Assembly (NCBI GenBank): GCA_016715505.1
Contig: JADJZY010000008.1
Location: 66,400 to 130,399 of the forward strand
From: Bacteroidota bacterium
Lineage (GTDB): Bacteria; Bacteroidota; Bacteroidia; Chitinophagales; Chitinophagaceae
Reading direction: 5' to 3'
Length of the DNA stretch: 64,000 nt
Shown: positions 1-8,419 of the stretch, piece by piece
Numbering within the stretch: position 1 is the first letter of the stretch
How the letters are laid out: each line of letters starts with the position of its first letter
The notes under the pieces: generated by a model
Databases searched by the model: none
What the model was told of the DNA's origin: nothing
What the model saw: only the letters and a program-made list of their open reading frames with translations
Program-made: the position numbers and the translations under genes

Positions 1-2
1 AA

Positions 3-875
3 AATCCTCAATTACTCAAGAACCTTATTGAAATTGATGCCCCGATTTTATTCGAAGGTTTGCACACTACCGCCTACCTCAATCATTCTGAACTAAAGGA
101 GCGATTCAAAATTGTGCGAACCCATAATATTGAACATCAATACTATACACAGCTGGCCAGTCATACCTCATCCTTTCTGAAAAAGTTGTTCTTATATCGA
201 GAGTCGATGCTTTTGAGTCCCTATGAACGAATTTTAAACGCGGCCAATGTTGTATTGAGCATTAGTGAACCGGATCAATTGTATTTTCAAAAAAAATACA
301 GTGGGGTTTCTGTCGAATTTATATTTGCATTTCATCCTGAAAACCAAATTAGTTCACTAAGCGGGTTTGGCAAATATTGTCTGTATCATGGCAATTTAAG
401 CATCGCTGAAAATGAAAAAGCGGTTCTTTTTTTAATGAATGATGTATTTCGAGACAGCAAGATTCCATGCATCATTGCCGGAAAAAATCCTTCTGCCCAA
501 TTACTGAAGCGGATAAAATTGCCAATAGAAATTCGAATAAACCCAAGCGCGAGCGAGATGCAAACCTTAATTCAGGAAGCACACATCAATATTTTACCTG
601 CCTTTCAGAATACGGGCATCAAATTAAAACTCCTCCATGCTCTTTTTATGGGTCGACATTGTTTGGTAAATCCAACCATGGTAGAAGGCAGTGTTTTAAA
701 AGAGGCCGTGCAGCTTGCGAAAGATGGGACTGAATTTCGAAAAGCCGTTGAACAATTAATGAGCACCCCTTTTGAGGAAGCTGAAATCAATCAAAGAAAA
801 ATTCAATTGCGCCTATTTGATAATCAGATTAATGCCCGGAAAATATTTAATATACTACAGTCGCATTGTCTGTAA
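3..875 (+). CDS. Glycosyltransferase, C-terminal part (left-truncated by window)
   Basis: The reading frame is open from base 3 to the stop at 873-875, so the gene begins outside the window; about 290 residues are visible. The pattern resembles GT-B glycosyltransferases of Bacteroidota: an early segment FEGLHTT followed by RTHNIEH, typical of the donor/acceptor cleft of sugar transferases, then a Rossmann-like second half with ILPAFQNTGIKLKLLHAL and a segment near LVNPTMVEGS, where family members carry the nucleotide-sugar binding residues. No signal peptide can be judged. It converges on ftsE and the two 3' ends overlap by 29 bp. Assignment to the glycosyltransferase fold is by eye; the sugar and acceptor are unknown. 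Confidence 0.6.
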   Translation, partial: NPQLLKNLIEIDAPILFEGLHTTAYLNHSELKERFKIVRTHNIEHQYYTQLASHTSSFLKKLFLYRESMLLSPYERILNAANVVLSISEPDQLYFQKKYSGVSVEFIFAFHPENQISSLSGFGKYCLYHGNLSIAENEKAVLFLMNDVFRDSKIPCIIAGKNPSAQLLKRIKLPIEIRINPSASEMQTLIQEAHINILPAFQNTGIKLKLLHALFMGRHCLVNPTMVEGSVLKEAVQLAKDGTEFRKAVEQLMSTPFEEAEINQRKIQLRLFDNQINARKIFNILQSHCL

Positions 876-1542
876 CCATACCATGTTCCGTTCTTAATAT
901 TCGCGACCTGAATTTTTGAATGATGCTGTAATCGTGCGTAGCCATGACGATGGCAGTTCCATAATCTGCACAAATAGAATGTAATAAATGCATGATTTCA
1001 TCGGAGGTATCCGGATCTAAATTACCAGTCGGTTCATCCGCCAATATAAGTTTTGGATTATTCAGTAATGCGCGCGCAATGTCGACACGTTGTTGTTCAC
1101 CGCCACTCATTTCATAAGGCATTTTGTGACCTTTACCTTTTAATCCAACCTTGCCCAATACATGGTTGATCTTTTCCTTCATCAGATTTTTATCTGTCCA
1201 ACCTGTTGCCTGCAGCACAAACATCAAATTATTATTGACATCCCGATCGGTAAGCAACTGAAAATCCTGAAAGACGATGCCCAAATTCCGTCGTAAAAAA
1301 GGTACATTTTTCCAGGTCAGATGACGAAGATTAAATCCACATACCTGACCTTCGCCTTGCATCAAAGGAATATTTCCATATAAGGTTTTTAGTAAGCTAC
1401 TTTTTCCCGTTCCCGTTTTTCCAATCAAATACACAAATTCGCCTTTACGAATGGTCAATTGTACATCCTTGAGAATTAAATTTCCACCTTGGTAAATATT
1501 GCAGTTTTTTAATTCAACCACCACATTGTTTTCCATACGCAA
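847..1542 (-). CDS. ftsE: Cell division ABC transporter ATPase FtsE
   Basis: 231 residues, the usual length of FtsE. Walker A GKTGTGKSS is at residues 41-49, the ABC signature SGGEQ at 146-150, Walker B ILADE at 166-170 and the H-loop at ATHD near 201-204. FtsE with the membrane protein FtsX links the divisome to peptidoglycan hydrolases by ATP hydrolysis; no ftsX lies next to it here, which is common in Bacteroidota. Two ATGs are two codons apart; the second (MENN) is equally possible. A TAnnTTTG-type box sits at 1559-1566. Its 3' end overlaps the convergent glycosyltransferase. Lipoprotein-export LolD ATPases are similar, but the short linker-free form and sequence around the signature fit FtsE better. 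Confidence 0.85.
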   Translation of the reverse strand: MRMENNVVVELKNCNIYQGGNLILKDVQLTIRKGEFVYLIGKTGTGKSSLLKTLYGNIPLMQGEGQVCGFNLRHLTWKNVPFLRRNLGIVFQDFQLLTDRDVNNNLMFVLQATGWTDKNLMKEKINHVLGKVGLKGKGHKMPYEMSGGEQQRVDIARALLNNPKLILADEPTGNLDPDTSDEIMHLLHSICADYGTAIVMATHDYSIIQKFRSRILRTEHGMVTDNATVVY

Positions 1543-1558
1543 ACCTTTTTAAGTTGAA

Positions 1559-1566
1559 CAAAAATA
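1559..1566 (-). promoter_or_regulatory. Bacteroidota -7 box for ftsE
   Basis: Reads TATTTTTG on the minus strand, an exact match to TAnnTTTG, 16 bp before the ftsE ATG. No TTTG -33 box at the right spacing was seen. Confidence 0.45.
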
Positions 1567-1732
1567 GTCGAAAGAGGTCATTGTATTCCAGCAGTTTATA
1601 AAAACTTTTGCTAAACAGGATAAAAGCAAGCATTTATCCGCTTTACAGAGATTATGTGATACGAATGGGAGCACCCTGAATTGAAAGTGAATCCAGCAGT
1701 TGGCGATCTATACTTTTAAGGAAATAGCCGCC

Positions 1733-2968
1733 TTATTTAAATCGCACCATCTTACGCATTCTTTGTCCATTGCGATCGATGACAATTTCAGTTTCCTGAC
1801 CTTTTGAAAATTTAGACAAAACTTTCATGTAGGCTTTTACATCTGCCAGTTCCTCGTCAGCCATGGAGAGTATCACATCTCCTTTTTGCAAACCGGCTAT
1901 AGCTGCTGGTTTATTCTCTCCAACCCCGTCAACACGTACCCCGGGGCCATCAAAAGTATAATCGGGCATGATGCCCAGCGTTACTTTAAACGAAACATTA
2001 CTGCTCTCCGGAGATTTGGTGGTATAAAATTTCAATTTAGAAGAAGGCTCGAGTTTAAATACCAGATCTACTATCAATTCCAGAATCATCGCTTCCCCTT
2101 TATGGTTGATTTTATCTGCGTCATCTGTCGGTTTGTGATAATCACTATGCTGACCTGTAAAGAAATGAAGTACCGGAATATCTTTTAAATAAAATGAAGT
2201 TTGATCGCTGGGTCCCACAACGGCACTATCAAATTTGAAAACAAAATTTTGATTCACTTGCTCCAGAGAAGGAATAAATTCGGCGGCTGTTCCCACACCG
2301 TATACCAACAATTTTCGGCTGGTATCATTCAGGCGCCCAATCATATCCATATTTATCATGTAGCTGATTTTTTCTAAAGGAATGGTCGGCTGTTCGCACC
2401 ACCCTTTTGAACCACTTACTCCCAGTTCTTCACCAGACAAGGTCATGAATAAAAAATTCACTTTTTCCTTCCCCCCATTATTGGAACAATATCTGGCCAA
2501 TTCAATCCCACCGGCAACCCCGCTCGCATTGTCATCTGCACCATTGTGAATTTTATCCTGAGGTTCTATATCCAGACTGTTTTTGTCGTAGCCCAAACCC
2601 AAATGATCGAAGTGCGCACCAATCACTACGGTATATGGTGCCCCATTGTCCAGAAAACCGACTACATTTCTTGACTTTCTCGGTGTTCCTCCGCTTTGAT
2701 CTATGCCATGTGCATCGCCGACTTTATGGTTATAGGCAAAATCGTAATAATAGCTTTTGTTTCCTTTGGGCAACAATTTCATGGCCTTGAATTGTCCGGC
2801 AATATAGGCTGCGGCTACTTTTTCATCCTCTGTACCGGTACCTCTGCCCTGCAATTTATCGGATGACAGAAATGAAATATGATCTACAATTTTGTCGACA
2901 TTGATTCTTTGTGCATCTACTTGAGCAAACATCCAAAGACAAACTAATAACAGGGTCAATTTTTTCAT
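1733..2968 (-). CDS. Secreted M28 zinc aminopeptidase with C-terminal PDZ domain
   Basis: 411 residues. A signal peptide MKKLTLLLVCLWMFAQVDAQ ends at about residue 20. The M28 catalytic core carries the expected metal ligands in order: H119 (GAHFDH), D145 (NGADDNASG), the catalytic Glu pair E180/E181 (SGEELG), D208 (NMDMIG) and H278 (HSDYHKP). Residues about 320-411 form a PDZ domain (GVRVDGV, GLQKGDVI), as in many Bacteroidota M28 enzymes. It should release N-terminal amino acids from peptides in the periplasm or outside. It lies 25 bp downstream of the beta-propeller gene on the same strand, so the two are probably one transcript. Substrate preference cannot be read. Confidence 0.88.
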   Translation of the reverse strand: MKKLTLLLVCLWMFAQVDAQRINVDKIVDHISFLSSDKLQGRGTGTEDEKVAAAYIAGQFKAMKLLPKGNKSYYYDFAYNHKVGDAHGIDQSGGTPRKSRNVVGFLDNGAPYTVVIGAHFDHLGLGYDKNSLDIEPQDKIHNGADDNASGVAGGIELARYCSNNGGKEKVNFLFMTLSGEELGVSGSKGWCEQPTIPLEKISYMINMDMIGRLNDTSRKLLVYGVGTAAEFIPSLEQVNQNFVFKFDSAVVGPSDQTSFYLKDIPVLHFFTGQHSDYHKPTDDADKINHKGEAMILELIVDLVFKLEPSSKLKFYTTKSPESSNVSFKVTLGIMPDYTFDGPGVRVDGVGENKPAAIAGLQKGDVILSMADEELADVKAYMKVLSKFSKGQETEIVIDRNGQRMRKMVRFK

Positions 2969-2993
2969 GATTCAGTTTTTTCTAAAATGGAAT

Positions 2994-4037
2994 TTAATCT
3001 TCCCATTCAGCAATAAATAAATTGGTGTCTCGTCCGCCACCATTGTTTCGGTTGGATGAAAATACTAATTTTTTCCCATCCGGCGAAAACATCGGGAAGG
3101 CATTGAATTTACTTTCAAAGGTAATCTGTTCCAAACCACTCCCATCGATATTAATCAGATAAAGATGAAAATCAAAGCCTTTATCACTTCGATGATTACT
3201 GGAGAAAATAATTTTATCCCCTGAAGGGTGGAAATAGGGTGCCCAATTTGCTTTGCCCAGGTGGGTTATTTGTTTCATCTCACTTCCATCTACCCGGCAG
3301 GTGAAAATTTCCATTTCTGTCGGTGCGACCAATCCATTCCTCAAATTTTGACGATATTCAGCAATAGCCTTGGGGGTTCGCGGCCGGGAAGCACGAAAAA
3401 CAAGATGTTGTCCATCCGGCGAAAAAAAAGCACCCCCATCATAGCCTAACTGATCGGTAATTTGGACTTGTTCTGTTCCGTCAAGATTCATTGTCCACAA
3501 TTCCAGATCACCACTTCGATTGGAAGTAAATACAATTTTATCGCCCAGAGGTGACACGGTAGCCTCCGCATCATAACCGATGGTATTGGTTAATTGGGCT
3601 TTGATATTCCCTTGTTGATTAGCCACATAGATGTCATAATCATCATAAATTGACCAGAAATATTTTACGCCTTTTGGAGGTTCATGCGGGCAGTTGGCAG
3701 ATCCTTTATGGGTGGAAGCATAGAGGATATCTCGACCATTCGGCATGAAATAACTACAAGTGGTACGCCCATCTCCTGTGCTAATAAAATCGGGGCGGTA
3801 AGTACTATCTTGTGCAGCACTTTCAATATGCATTCGAAAAATCTGATCGCACTCCAGACCCCAGGCAGGGTTATTACTTTGAAAACTCAGGTATTTACCA
3901 TTCGGACTAAAATAAGCTTCGGCATTATCGCCACCAAAAGTAAGCTGGCGAATGTTCAACAGATGCCTTTCCTGAGGATGATCGGCAAAGGAACATAGCA
4001 CTACGCTGACAATAAATACCGCTAGCCTGATTTTCAT
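2994..4037 (-). CDS. Secreted TolB-like (PD40) beta-propeller protein
   Basis: 347 residues with a short N-terminal hydrophobic signal (residues 2-18). Repeated motifs of the form SPxGxxLxFxSNR mark WD40-like PD40 blades: for example FSPNGKYLSFQSN, VSPLGDKIVFTSNRSGD, FSPDGQHLVFRASR, FHPSGDKIIFSSNHRSD and FSPDGKKLVFSSNRN. At least six blades are visible. Such proteins act as periplasmic or surface interaction scaffolds; the Bacteroidota versions are often next to peptidases, as here with the M28 enzyme downstream. No catalytic residues were seen. A TACATTTG box lies 5 bp before the ATG, so the transcript may be leaderless. Confidence 0.82.
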   Translation of the reverse strand: MKIRLAVFIVSVVLCSFADHPQERHLLNIRQLTFGGDNAEAYFSPNGKYLSFQSNNPAWGLECDQIFRMHIESAAQDSTYRPDFISTGDGRTTCSYFMPNGRDILYASTHKGSANCPHEPPKGVKYFWSIYDDYDIYVANQQGNIKAQLTNTIGYDAEATVSPLGDKIVFTSNRSGDLELWTMNLDGTEQVQITDQLGYDGGAFFSPDGQHLVFRASRPRTPKAIAEYRQNLRNGLVAPTEMEIFTCRVDGSEMKQITHLGKANWAPYFHPSGDKIIFSSNHRSDKGFDFHLYLINIDGSGLEQITFESKFNAFPMFSPDGKKLVFSSNRNNGGGRDTNLFIAEWED

Positions 4038-4042
4038 GGCCG

Positions 4043-4050
4043 CAAATGTA
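4043..4050 (-). promoter_or_regulatory. -7 box for the PD40 protein gene
   Basis: TACATTTG on the minus strand, an exact TAnnTTTG match ending 5 bp before the ATG at 4037. The predicted transcription start falls about at the start codon. Confidence 0.5.
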
Positions 4051-4093
4051 AAAAAGAAATCAGGCTTTCATTCATTTCTATCCACAATATACG

Positions 4094-4119
4094 ATAAAAA
4101 AACTCCCGAAACCGGGAGT
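4094..4119 (-). terminator. Rho-independent terminator after tRNA-His
   Basis: On the minus strand ACTCCCG-GTTT-CGGGAGT forms a 7-bp stem followed at once by a run of seven T. It lies just past the tRNA-His 3' end. Confidence 0.85.
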
Positions 4120-4125
4120 AAGGAG

Positions 4126-4199
4126 GGAGGATGATGGGGTTCGAACCCACGACCCTCAGAACCACAATCTGATGCTCTAACCTACTGAGCTACACCTCC
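4126..4199 (-). tRNA. tRNA-His (GTG)
   Basis: The minus strand shows a D arm starting TAGCTC, an anticodon arm CAGAT-TGTGGTT-CTG with anticodon GTG, and a T arm GTGGG-TTCGAAC-CCCAT. The discriminator is C, as expected for tRNA-His, where it pairs with G at -1. The acceptor arms do not fit as written: 5' GGAGGTG against 3' CATCCTCC leaves one T unpaired. Adding one A to the 5' arm would give a perfect 8-bp helix including the G-1:C73 pair, so one base is probably missing near 4194. A TATATTTG box lies upstream and a terminator downstream. Confidence 0.9.
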
Positions 4200-4212
4200 G
4201 TAAAATGGACTG

Positions 4213-4220
4213 CAAATATA
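4213..4220 (-). promoter_or_regulatory. -7 box for tRNA-His
   Basis: TATATTTG on the minus strand, 13 bp before the mature 5' end. The same octamer precedes tRNA-Pro and tRNA-Ser in this window. Confidence 0.6.
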
Positions 4221-4269
4221 GAAGAATTTCCTACATGTAAAAAAAATAATCAGAAAGGCTTAGAAACTA

Positions 4270-4860
4270 TTATTGCGGCAAGGAAATATTCCAATACTGT
4301 AGAAGTGCCTCCCGTTCAACGGTATCCAAATTCGATTGGGCATAGTGCCCCGATTCTCGTTTCTGTCGCATCGCTTCATAAATGCTGACCGCACAAGCTA
4401 CAGAAATATTTAATGACTGTATCATTCCCATTTGTGGGATAATAAAATTACCATCGCATCTTTTCAAAGTTTCTTCTGTAATTCCTTCACTTTCATTGCC
4501 GAACACCAATGCTACGGATTCCGTCAAATTTAATTGATACAAATCTTTGGCACTTTCGCTCAAATGGGTGGAGTAAATATTTTTATACTTCGCTCGGAGT
4601 GCTTCAAAACATTTTTCTGTTTCGGTAAACTGATGAACCATCATCCATTTAGAGGCACTTGAACTGCTTTTATCTCCATATTTTTTATGCCGTGCGATTC
4701 GATTGTTCAACACATAAATTTCTGAAATCCCGACCGCGTCACAGCTGCGCATCACAGCGGAAATATTGTGGGGGTCATGCACATTTTCAAGTACAACCGT
4801 TAAGTTATTCTGGCGGTATTTTAAAACTTCCTGGATTCTGGCTTGTCGTTCGGGTGTCAT
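4270..4860 (-). CDS. trmH: tRNA (guanosine-2'-O)-methyltransferase, TrmH/SpoU family
   Basis: 196 residues from the ATG at 4858-4860. The three SpoU motifs are visible: NVHDPHNISAVMRSCDAVG near the N-terminus (motif 1), LVFGNESEGIT (motif 2) and IPQMGMIQSLNISVACAV (motif 3), which together build the trefoil knot that binds S-adenosylmethionine. Motif 1 and the length fit TrmH, which methylates the 2'-OH of G18 in tRNA. An upstream ATG at 4875 would lie inside the predicted -7 box, so the shorter start is preferred. It is divergent from the peroxidase gene, with only 46 bp between the two starts. Confidence 0.85.
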   Translation of the reverse strand: MTPERQARIQEVLKYRQNNLTVVLENVHDPHNISAVMRSCDAVGISEIYVLNNRIARHKKYGDKSSSSASKWMMVHQFTETEKCFEALRAKYKNIYSTHLSESAKDLYQLNLTESVALVFGNESEGITEETLKRCDGNFIIPQMGMIQSLNISVACAVSIYEAMRQKRESGHYAQSNLDTVEREALLQYWNISLPQ

Positions 4861-4872
4861 AATTGTTGCATT

Positions 4873-4903
4873 CAAAATTAACGGCAGGGCTTATTTTTGC
4901 AAA
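4873..4903 (-). promoter_or_regulatory. trmH promoter (TTTG-N19-TAATTTTG)
   Basis: On the minus strand the -33 element TTTG (4900-4903) and -7 element TAATTTTG (4873-4880) are separated by 19 bp, the Bacteroidota consensus spacing. It ends 12 bp before the trmH ATG and its -33 box abuts the -7 box of the divergent promoter. Confidence 0.7.
4892..4899 (+). promoter_or_regulatory. -7 box for di-haem peroxidase gene
   Basis: TATTTTTG, an exact TAnnTTTG match, ends 7 bp before the ATG at 4907. A TTG at 4866-4868 is 23 bp upstream, longer than ideal. Confidence 0.5.
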
Positions 4904-4906
4904 TCT

Positions 4907-5860
4907 ATGAACCGTTTTCTTTTGTTTGGTGTTGGGGCCATGATTTTCCTGCTGGTTTTAAATTCTTTTGAGCCCGTACAAAGCCCAAGCACTAAGGTTG
5001 AATTGGGAGAAAAATTATTTTTTGACCCGATTCTATCTTCCGACAAAACACTGAGTTGTGCTTCCTGTCATATTCCACAATTCGCCTTTGCAGATACCCT
5101 TCCATTTAGCCGTGGCGTTTCAGGCCGATTTACCGCTAGGAATACCCCATCCGTGATGAATATGAGTGCGCGCGAAACCTTCTTTTGGGATGGTCGTGCA
5201 AGTAGCCTGGAAGCTCAAGTGGTTGGGCCAGTAGAAAATCCCAATGAAATGAATTTGCCGTTTAAAGAGGCAGTCTCCCGAATTCAAAAAAGTAAAGTTT
5301 ACAAGCTTTTATTTCAAAAAATATTCGGGCGTCAGGCAGACAGTGCCGCCATTGTGGAAGCAATTGCTGCTTACGAGCGAACCTTGGAAACGGATCAAAC
5401 ACCCAATGACCGATGGCTCAATGACGAACCCAATGGTTTGACTGAACAACAAATCAGGGGTAGAAATTTATTCACCAGCGAAAAAACCAAATGTTTCGAT
5501 TGTCACTTTACACCTGACTTCACCTCAGACGAATTCAGGAATATTGGTCTCTTTGATGGTAAAGATTTGAATGACAGTGGTCGTTATCTGATCACCCGCA
5601 ATCCAATGGATATTGGTAAATTCAAAACACCGGGATTGAGAAATGTTGCCCAAACAGCACCATACATGCACAATGGAAAATTTAAGACATTGCGTGAAGT
5701 CATTGACTATTACGACAATCCAACGCAATTTGTATCACACGCTTTCAATAAAGACAGCATACTGCCACTTCGAATCGGCTTAACTGAACAAGAAAAACAA
5801 GACCTTGAATCCTATTTGCACGCATTAAGTGATGATAGGTTTACCAAAGCAGGAAAGTAA
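4907..5860 (+). CDS. Di-haem cytochrome c peroxidase (CcpA/MauG family)
   Basis: 317 residues from the ATG at 4907; a longer open frame upstream has no signal and runs through the trmH promoter. Residues 1-21 are a signal peptide or membrane anchor. Two c-type haem sites are present: CASCH at 51-55 and CFDCH at 196-200. Family landmarks include LGEKLFFDP, FWDGRASSLEAQ and the late RNVAQTAPYMHNG, where a Met/Tyr ligand region lies. The protein reduces hydrogen peroxide in the periplasm using electrons from small cytochromes, or acts as an oxidase-like MauG relative. It needs the cytochrome c maturation proteins encoded near 48-51 kb. Which of the two subtypes it is cannot be settled here. Confidence 0.88.
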   Translation: MNRFLLFGVGAMIFLLVLNSFEPVQSPSTKVELGEKLFFDPILSSDKTLSCASCHIPQFAFADTLPFSRGVSGRFTARNTPSVMNMSARETFFWDGRASSLEAQVVGPVENPNEMNLPFKEAVSRIQKSKVYKLLFQKIFGRQADSAAIVEAIAAYERTLETDQTPNDRWLNDEPNGLTEQQIRGRNLFTSEKTKCFDCHFTPDFTSDEFRNIGLFDGKDLNDSGRYLITRNPMDIGKFKTPGLRNVAQTAPYMHNGKFKTLREVIDYYDNPTQFVSHAFNKDSILPLRIGLTEQEKQDLESYLHALSDDRFTKAGK

Positions 5861-6105
5861 AATAGCGCGTATTATTCTCCCCTCTTTTATTTTTTGACGT
5901 TCAAGATTATTCTATAGCCTCTGAATTTGCAAATCTATGTGTATGAAAACCAGCAGCCCCGAATTAAGCGCATGTGGGCACACGATAATTTTTCATATCC
6001 TTTCAATAAACTTGCAGTTCATTTTTTAATTTTCACTTCATCGATGTTTTCATCCAAAGTAGATTTTATTTGAATATACTCAACATCAAATTCTGGACAC
6101 TTGTA
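5861..6105. other. Intergenic stretch, no gene seen
   Basis: AT-rich spacer between two convergent genes. No reading frame with recognisable similarity and no repeat was noticed; only the PorP terminator follows it. Confidence 0.6.
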
Positions 6106-6106
6106 T

Positions 6107-6133
6107 CAAAAAAAGCCCTGCATTTCTGCAGGG
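6107..6133 (-). terminator. Terminator after PorP/SprF gene
   Basis: On the minus strand CCCTGCA-GAAA-TGCAGGG is followed by GC and seven T. It sits 30 bp past the stop codon at 6163. Confidence 0.85.
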
Positions 6134-6162
6134 ATCTTGAAAGAATTAATCTTGAAAATATT

Positions 6163-7191
6163 TTAGAATCGCGGACAAGCAAAGTTATAGGTACGAGATT
6201 CATTACGAATGATACATCCGTTATAAATCAATGAAACTTCCAAGGCTCCATTTCCTTTTGTAGCTGGCGTAAAACCACTGAGGTTCACATCATAGCTCAC
6301 ACCTAATTTGGCTTTTGCCCATTCAAATCCAATATATGGTGCAATTGCATCGCCATAACGATACCAGGCACCCAGATAAAATACCGAATTCGCTACATCA
6401 TCTTCGTGATTTGGGTTCATGATAAAACCAGCTGCAGCGCCTAATAATAATTCATTGGCTTTACCTTGTTGCTGATACATACCACTTGCAAACAACATCA
6501 TATTTTCATTCATCTGCAAAGAACCACCTAAAGAGGCCGTTACACGTGAATTGATTTTATGATTGCCATTTAAAAATGTTTCTACGGGTTGTGTAATATG
6601 ATAATATGAGAATCCGGCATACATATTTGCTCTTTCACTTACATATCCGGAATACATAATACCTGCATTAAAATCAGGATAAGTCAAATCGGCATTGCCA
6701 AAGTTTTCACCACTTGCATAAGGGGTACCGCCTGTTGCAGGGTCGTATTGACTTTCAAATTTCAACTTATTAAAGTCGATACTTTTTTGAGTTAAAAAAC
6801 CTTGTACACCAATGGAAAGGTTTTGAGGTCGTTCTTCATCACTGCTTAAACGTTTGTGATAAGCGATAGACAATCCGGTTGTCATATTCTGTAAAGCCCC
6901 TGTACCAGATTTATCGTACAAACCTAAAACACCAATTCCCAAAGCGTCTCCATTCAGTTTGCCTTTTAAAGTGGCAATATCAAATGAAAGAGTTCCTGTA
7001 ATGTACGGCGTTGAATTAACACTACCCCACTGTGAACGATAATTTCCCGAAACACGCCAATCACAATTTACCAATCCCGTATTTGCAGGATTTAAAGTGA
7101 GCGGTGAGGTAAAATATTGGGTAAAATGGACGTCCTGCGCATTTGCTCCCAAAGCAAGCATGGCACTAAGTGTTATGAATAATTTTCTCAT
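6163..7191 (-). CDS. PorP/SprF family type IX secretion membrane protein
   Basis: 342 residues from the second ATG (MRKLF); a first ATG two codons earlier is possible. A clear signal peptide ends in LALGANAQ. The mature start DVHFTQYFTSPLTLNPANTG is the hallmark of the PorP/SprF family, followed by alternating beta strands of a predicted outer-membrane barrel and a conserved late segment FEWAKAKLGVSYDVN. In Flavobacterium SprF is needed for surface delivery of the SprB adhesin and PorP-like proteins pair with large T9SS type B cargoes. Two such cargoes are in this window (17201-19681 and 32090-35113), though neither is adjacent. It has its own terminator. Confidence 0.87.
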   Translation of the reverse strand: MRKLFITLSAMLALGANAQDVHFTQYFTSPLTLNPANTGLVNCDWRVSGNYRSQWGSVNSTPYITGTLSFDIATLKGKLNGDALGIGVLGLYDKSGTGALQNMTTGLSIAYHKRLSSDEERPQNLSIGVQGFLTQKSIDFNKLKFESQYDPATGGTPYASGENFGNADLTYPDFNAGIMYSGYVSERANMYAGFSYYHITQPVETFLNGNHKINSRVTASLGGSLQMNENMMLFASGMYQQQGKANELLLGAAAGFIMNPNHEDDVANSVFYLGAWYRYGDAIAPYIGFEWAKAKLGVSYDVNLSGFTPATKGNGALEVSLIYNGCIIRNESRTYNFACPRF

Positions 7192-7304
7192 ATACAATAT
7201 GTTTGTTTTGCTGTAGCTATAAAATTGTTGTTAAAGGTAATAGCTTTTTCTTAATTAAAAAAGACGACACTCAAAAAAGACGAAAAAATGACATATGTCG
7301 TTGG

Positions 7305-7838
7305 TTAGTCCACAAAACGCGGGTCTGTTTCCATCACATGCCCGCATTTTTTGCAGGTTCTGAGGTCCTCTGATTGGTAATAATGTTTAAAATGGGGCAA
7401 AAAGTCATTTTCGATATTTTTTAGTTCGAAATAAGTTTCATGCAGTTTATGATTACATGACTCACAAAACCATAATAAACCGTCCTTAAACCCTTTTCCT
7501 TCGCGAACCCTTTCCACAACCAAACCAATCGAACCTTCGCTTCGGCCCGGTGAATGGGGAATTCCGGCGGGTAAAAGAAACATATCCCCTGGCCCTAATG
7601 AAACAGGCACCTTTTGCCCGTTTTGCTGGGTGTTCACAGTAATATTTCCCTCCAATTGATAAAACCACTCTTCAGTTTCATTATAATGATAATCTTTTCG
7701 TGCATTCGGACCAGCTACGATCATCACAATAAAATCCGTTCCTTCGGGGTACAAATTTTTATTGGCTACTGGTGGCTTGAGGAGATGACGGTTTTCATCA
7801 ATCCATTTTTGTAAATTAAACGGGGCTCTGATTTCCAT
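7305..7838 (-). CDS. nbaC: 3-hydroxyanthranilate 3,4-dioxygenase
   Basis: 177 residues from the ATG MEIRAPFNL, the typical bacterial length; the longer frame upstream adds an unsupported 13 residues. The cupin metal ligands H51, E57 and H95 and the substrate arginines R47 and R99 fall at the same numbers as in the characterised Cupriavidus enzyme. The C-terminal rubredoxin-like iron site is complete: C125-x2-C128 and C162-x2-C165. The enzyme opens the ring of 3-hydroxyanthranilate to the precursor of quinolinate in the kynurenine pathway to NAD or in tryptophan breakdown. Tryptophan 2,3-dioxygenase is at 45364-46383; no other pathway gene is adjacent. Confidence 0.95.
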   Translation of the reverse strand: MEIRAPFNLQKWIDENRHLLKPPVANKNLYPEGTDFIVMIVAGPNARKDYHYNETEEWFYQLEGNITVNTQQNGQKVPVSLGPGDMFLLPAGIPHSPGRSEGSIGLVVERVREGKGFKDGLLWFCESCNHKLHETYFELKNIENDFLPHFKHYYQSEDLRTCKKCGHVMETDPRFVD

Positions 7839-8180
7839 ATGGTTCGCTGTTTTATAAATCATTGCGCCGAAGCGCATTTTTTGTTTTAAGTCATATCGCT
7901 TTTAGTTTTAATAGCGTCTTAGTCTTCGTACCGACCAATTTGACTAACTACTTTTGTCTAAAGCGCCATTTACCAATTCACAACGCGAATCGTCTTTTGA
8001 ACCAATTATCGTTGGAATTGGTTTAAAGGTAAGTTTGAGTCGGCAAAATTCAAAACAATTCGGGCACTTGCTAAAAAATGTATCCCGTCTTGAATAAATC
8101 CTTCAAGAGTCTTTATTCAATTCTGCATTCAAGAAAGATAAAAATCACATCGTTATAACAACGCGGATTTGATTAACCCC
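7839..8180. other. Intergenic region, no gene seen
   Basis: About 340 bp between the divergent dioxygenase and DUF4834 genes. No coding frame was recognised. A TACTTTTG octamer occurs at 7949-7956 on the plus strand but no gene follows it closely. Confidence 0.5.
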
Positions 8181-8188
8181 TACCTTTG
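8181..8188 (+). promoter_or_regulatory. -7 box for DUF4834 gene
   Basis: TACCTTTG, exact TAnnTTTG match, 18 bp before the ATG at 8207. Confidence 0.5.
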
Positions 8189-8206
8189 GTAAGCAAATTA
8201 ATTAAC

Positions 8207-8386
8207 ATGATTCGTTTCATATTTGGATTGGCTTTGGCATATTTTGTATTACGGATTGTTCGTTTGTTTATCGATCCAATTTTTGATAAAAAAGCGCCGC
8301 CGGTTAATCCAAATTCTTCAAAACCAAATAATTCCGAAAAGAAATCGAAACTTGGGGAATACGTAGATTATGAAGAGGTTCGATAA
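8207..8386 (+). CDS. Small single-pass membrane protein, DUF4834 type
   Basis: 59 residues. A single hydrophobic helix (residues 2-22, IRFIFGLALAYFVLRIVRLF) is followed by a polar tail with Pro, Asn, Ser and Lys and the end GEYVDYEEVR, the pattern I associate with the small Bacteroidota family DUF4834. The function is unknown. The ATG at 8207 is preferred over an upstream TTG because it starts right at the helix and lies 18 bp after a -7 box. Confidence 0.65.
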   Translation: MIRFIFGLALAYFVLRIVRLFIDPIFDKKAPPVNPNSSKPNNSEKKSKLGEYVDYEEVR

Positions 8387-8419
8387 CCTAAAAAACGTGT
8401 ACCCCTGAAATATCAGGAC

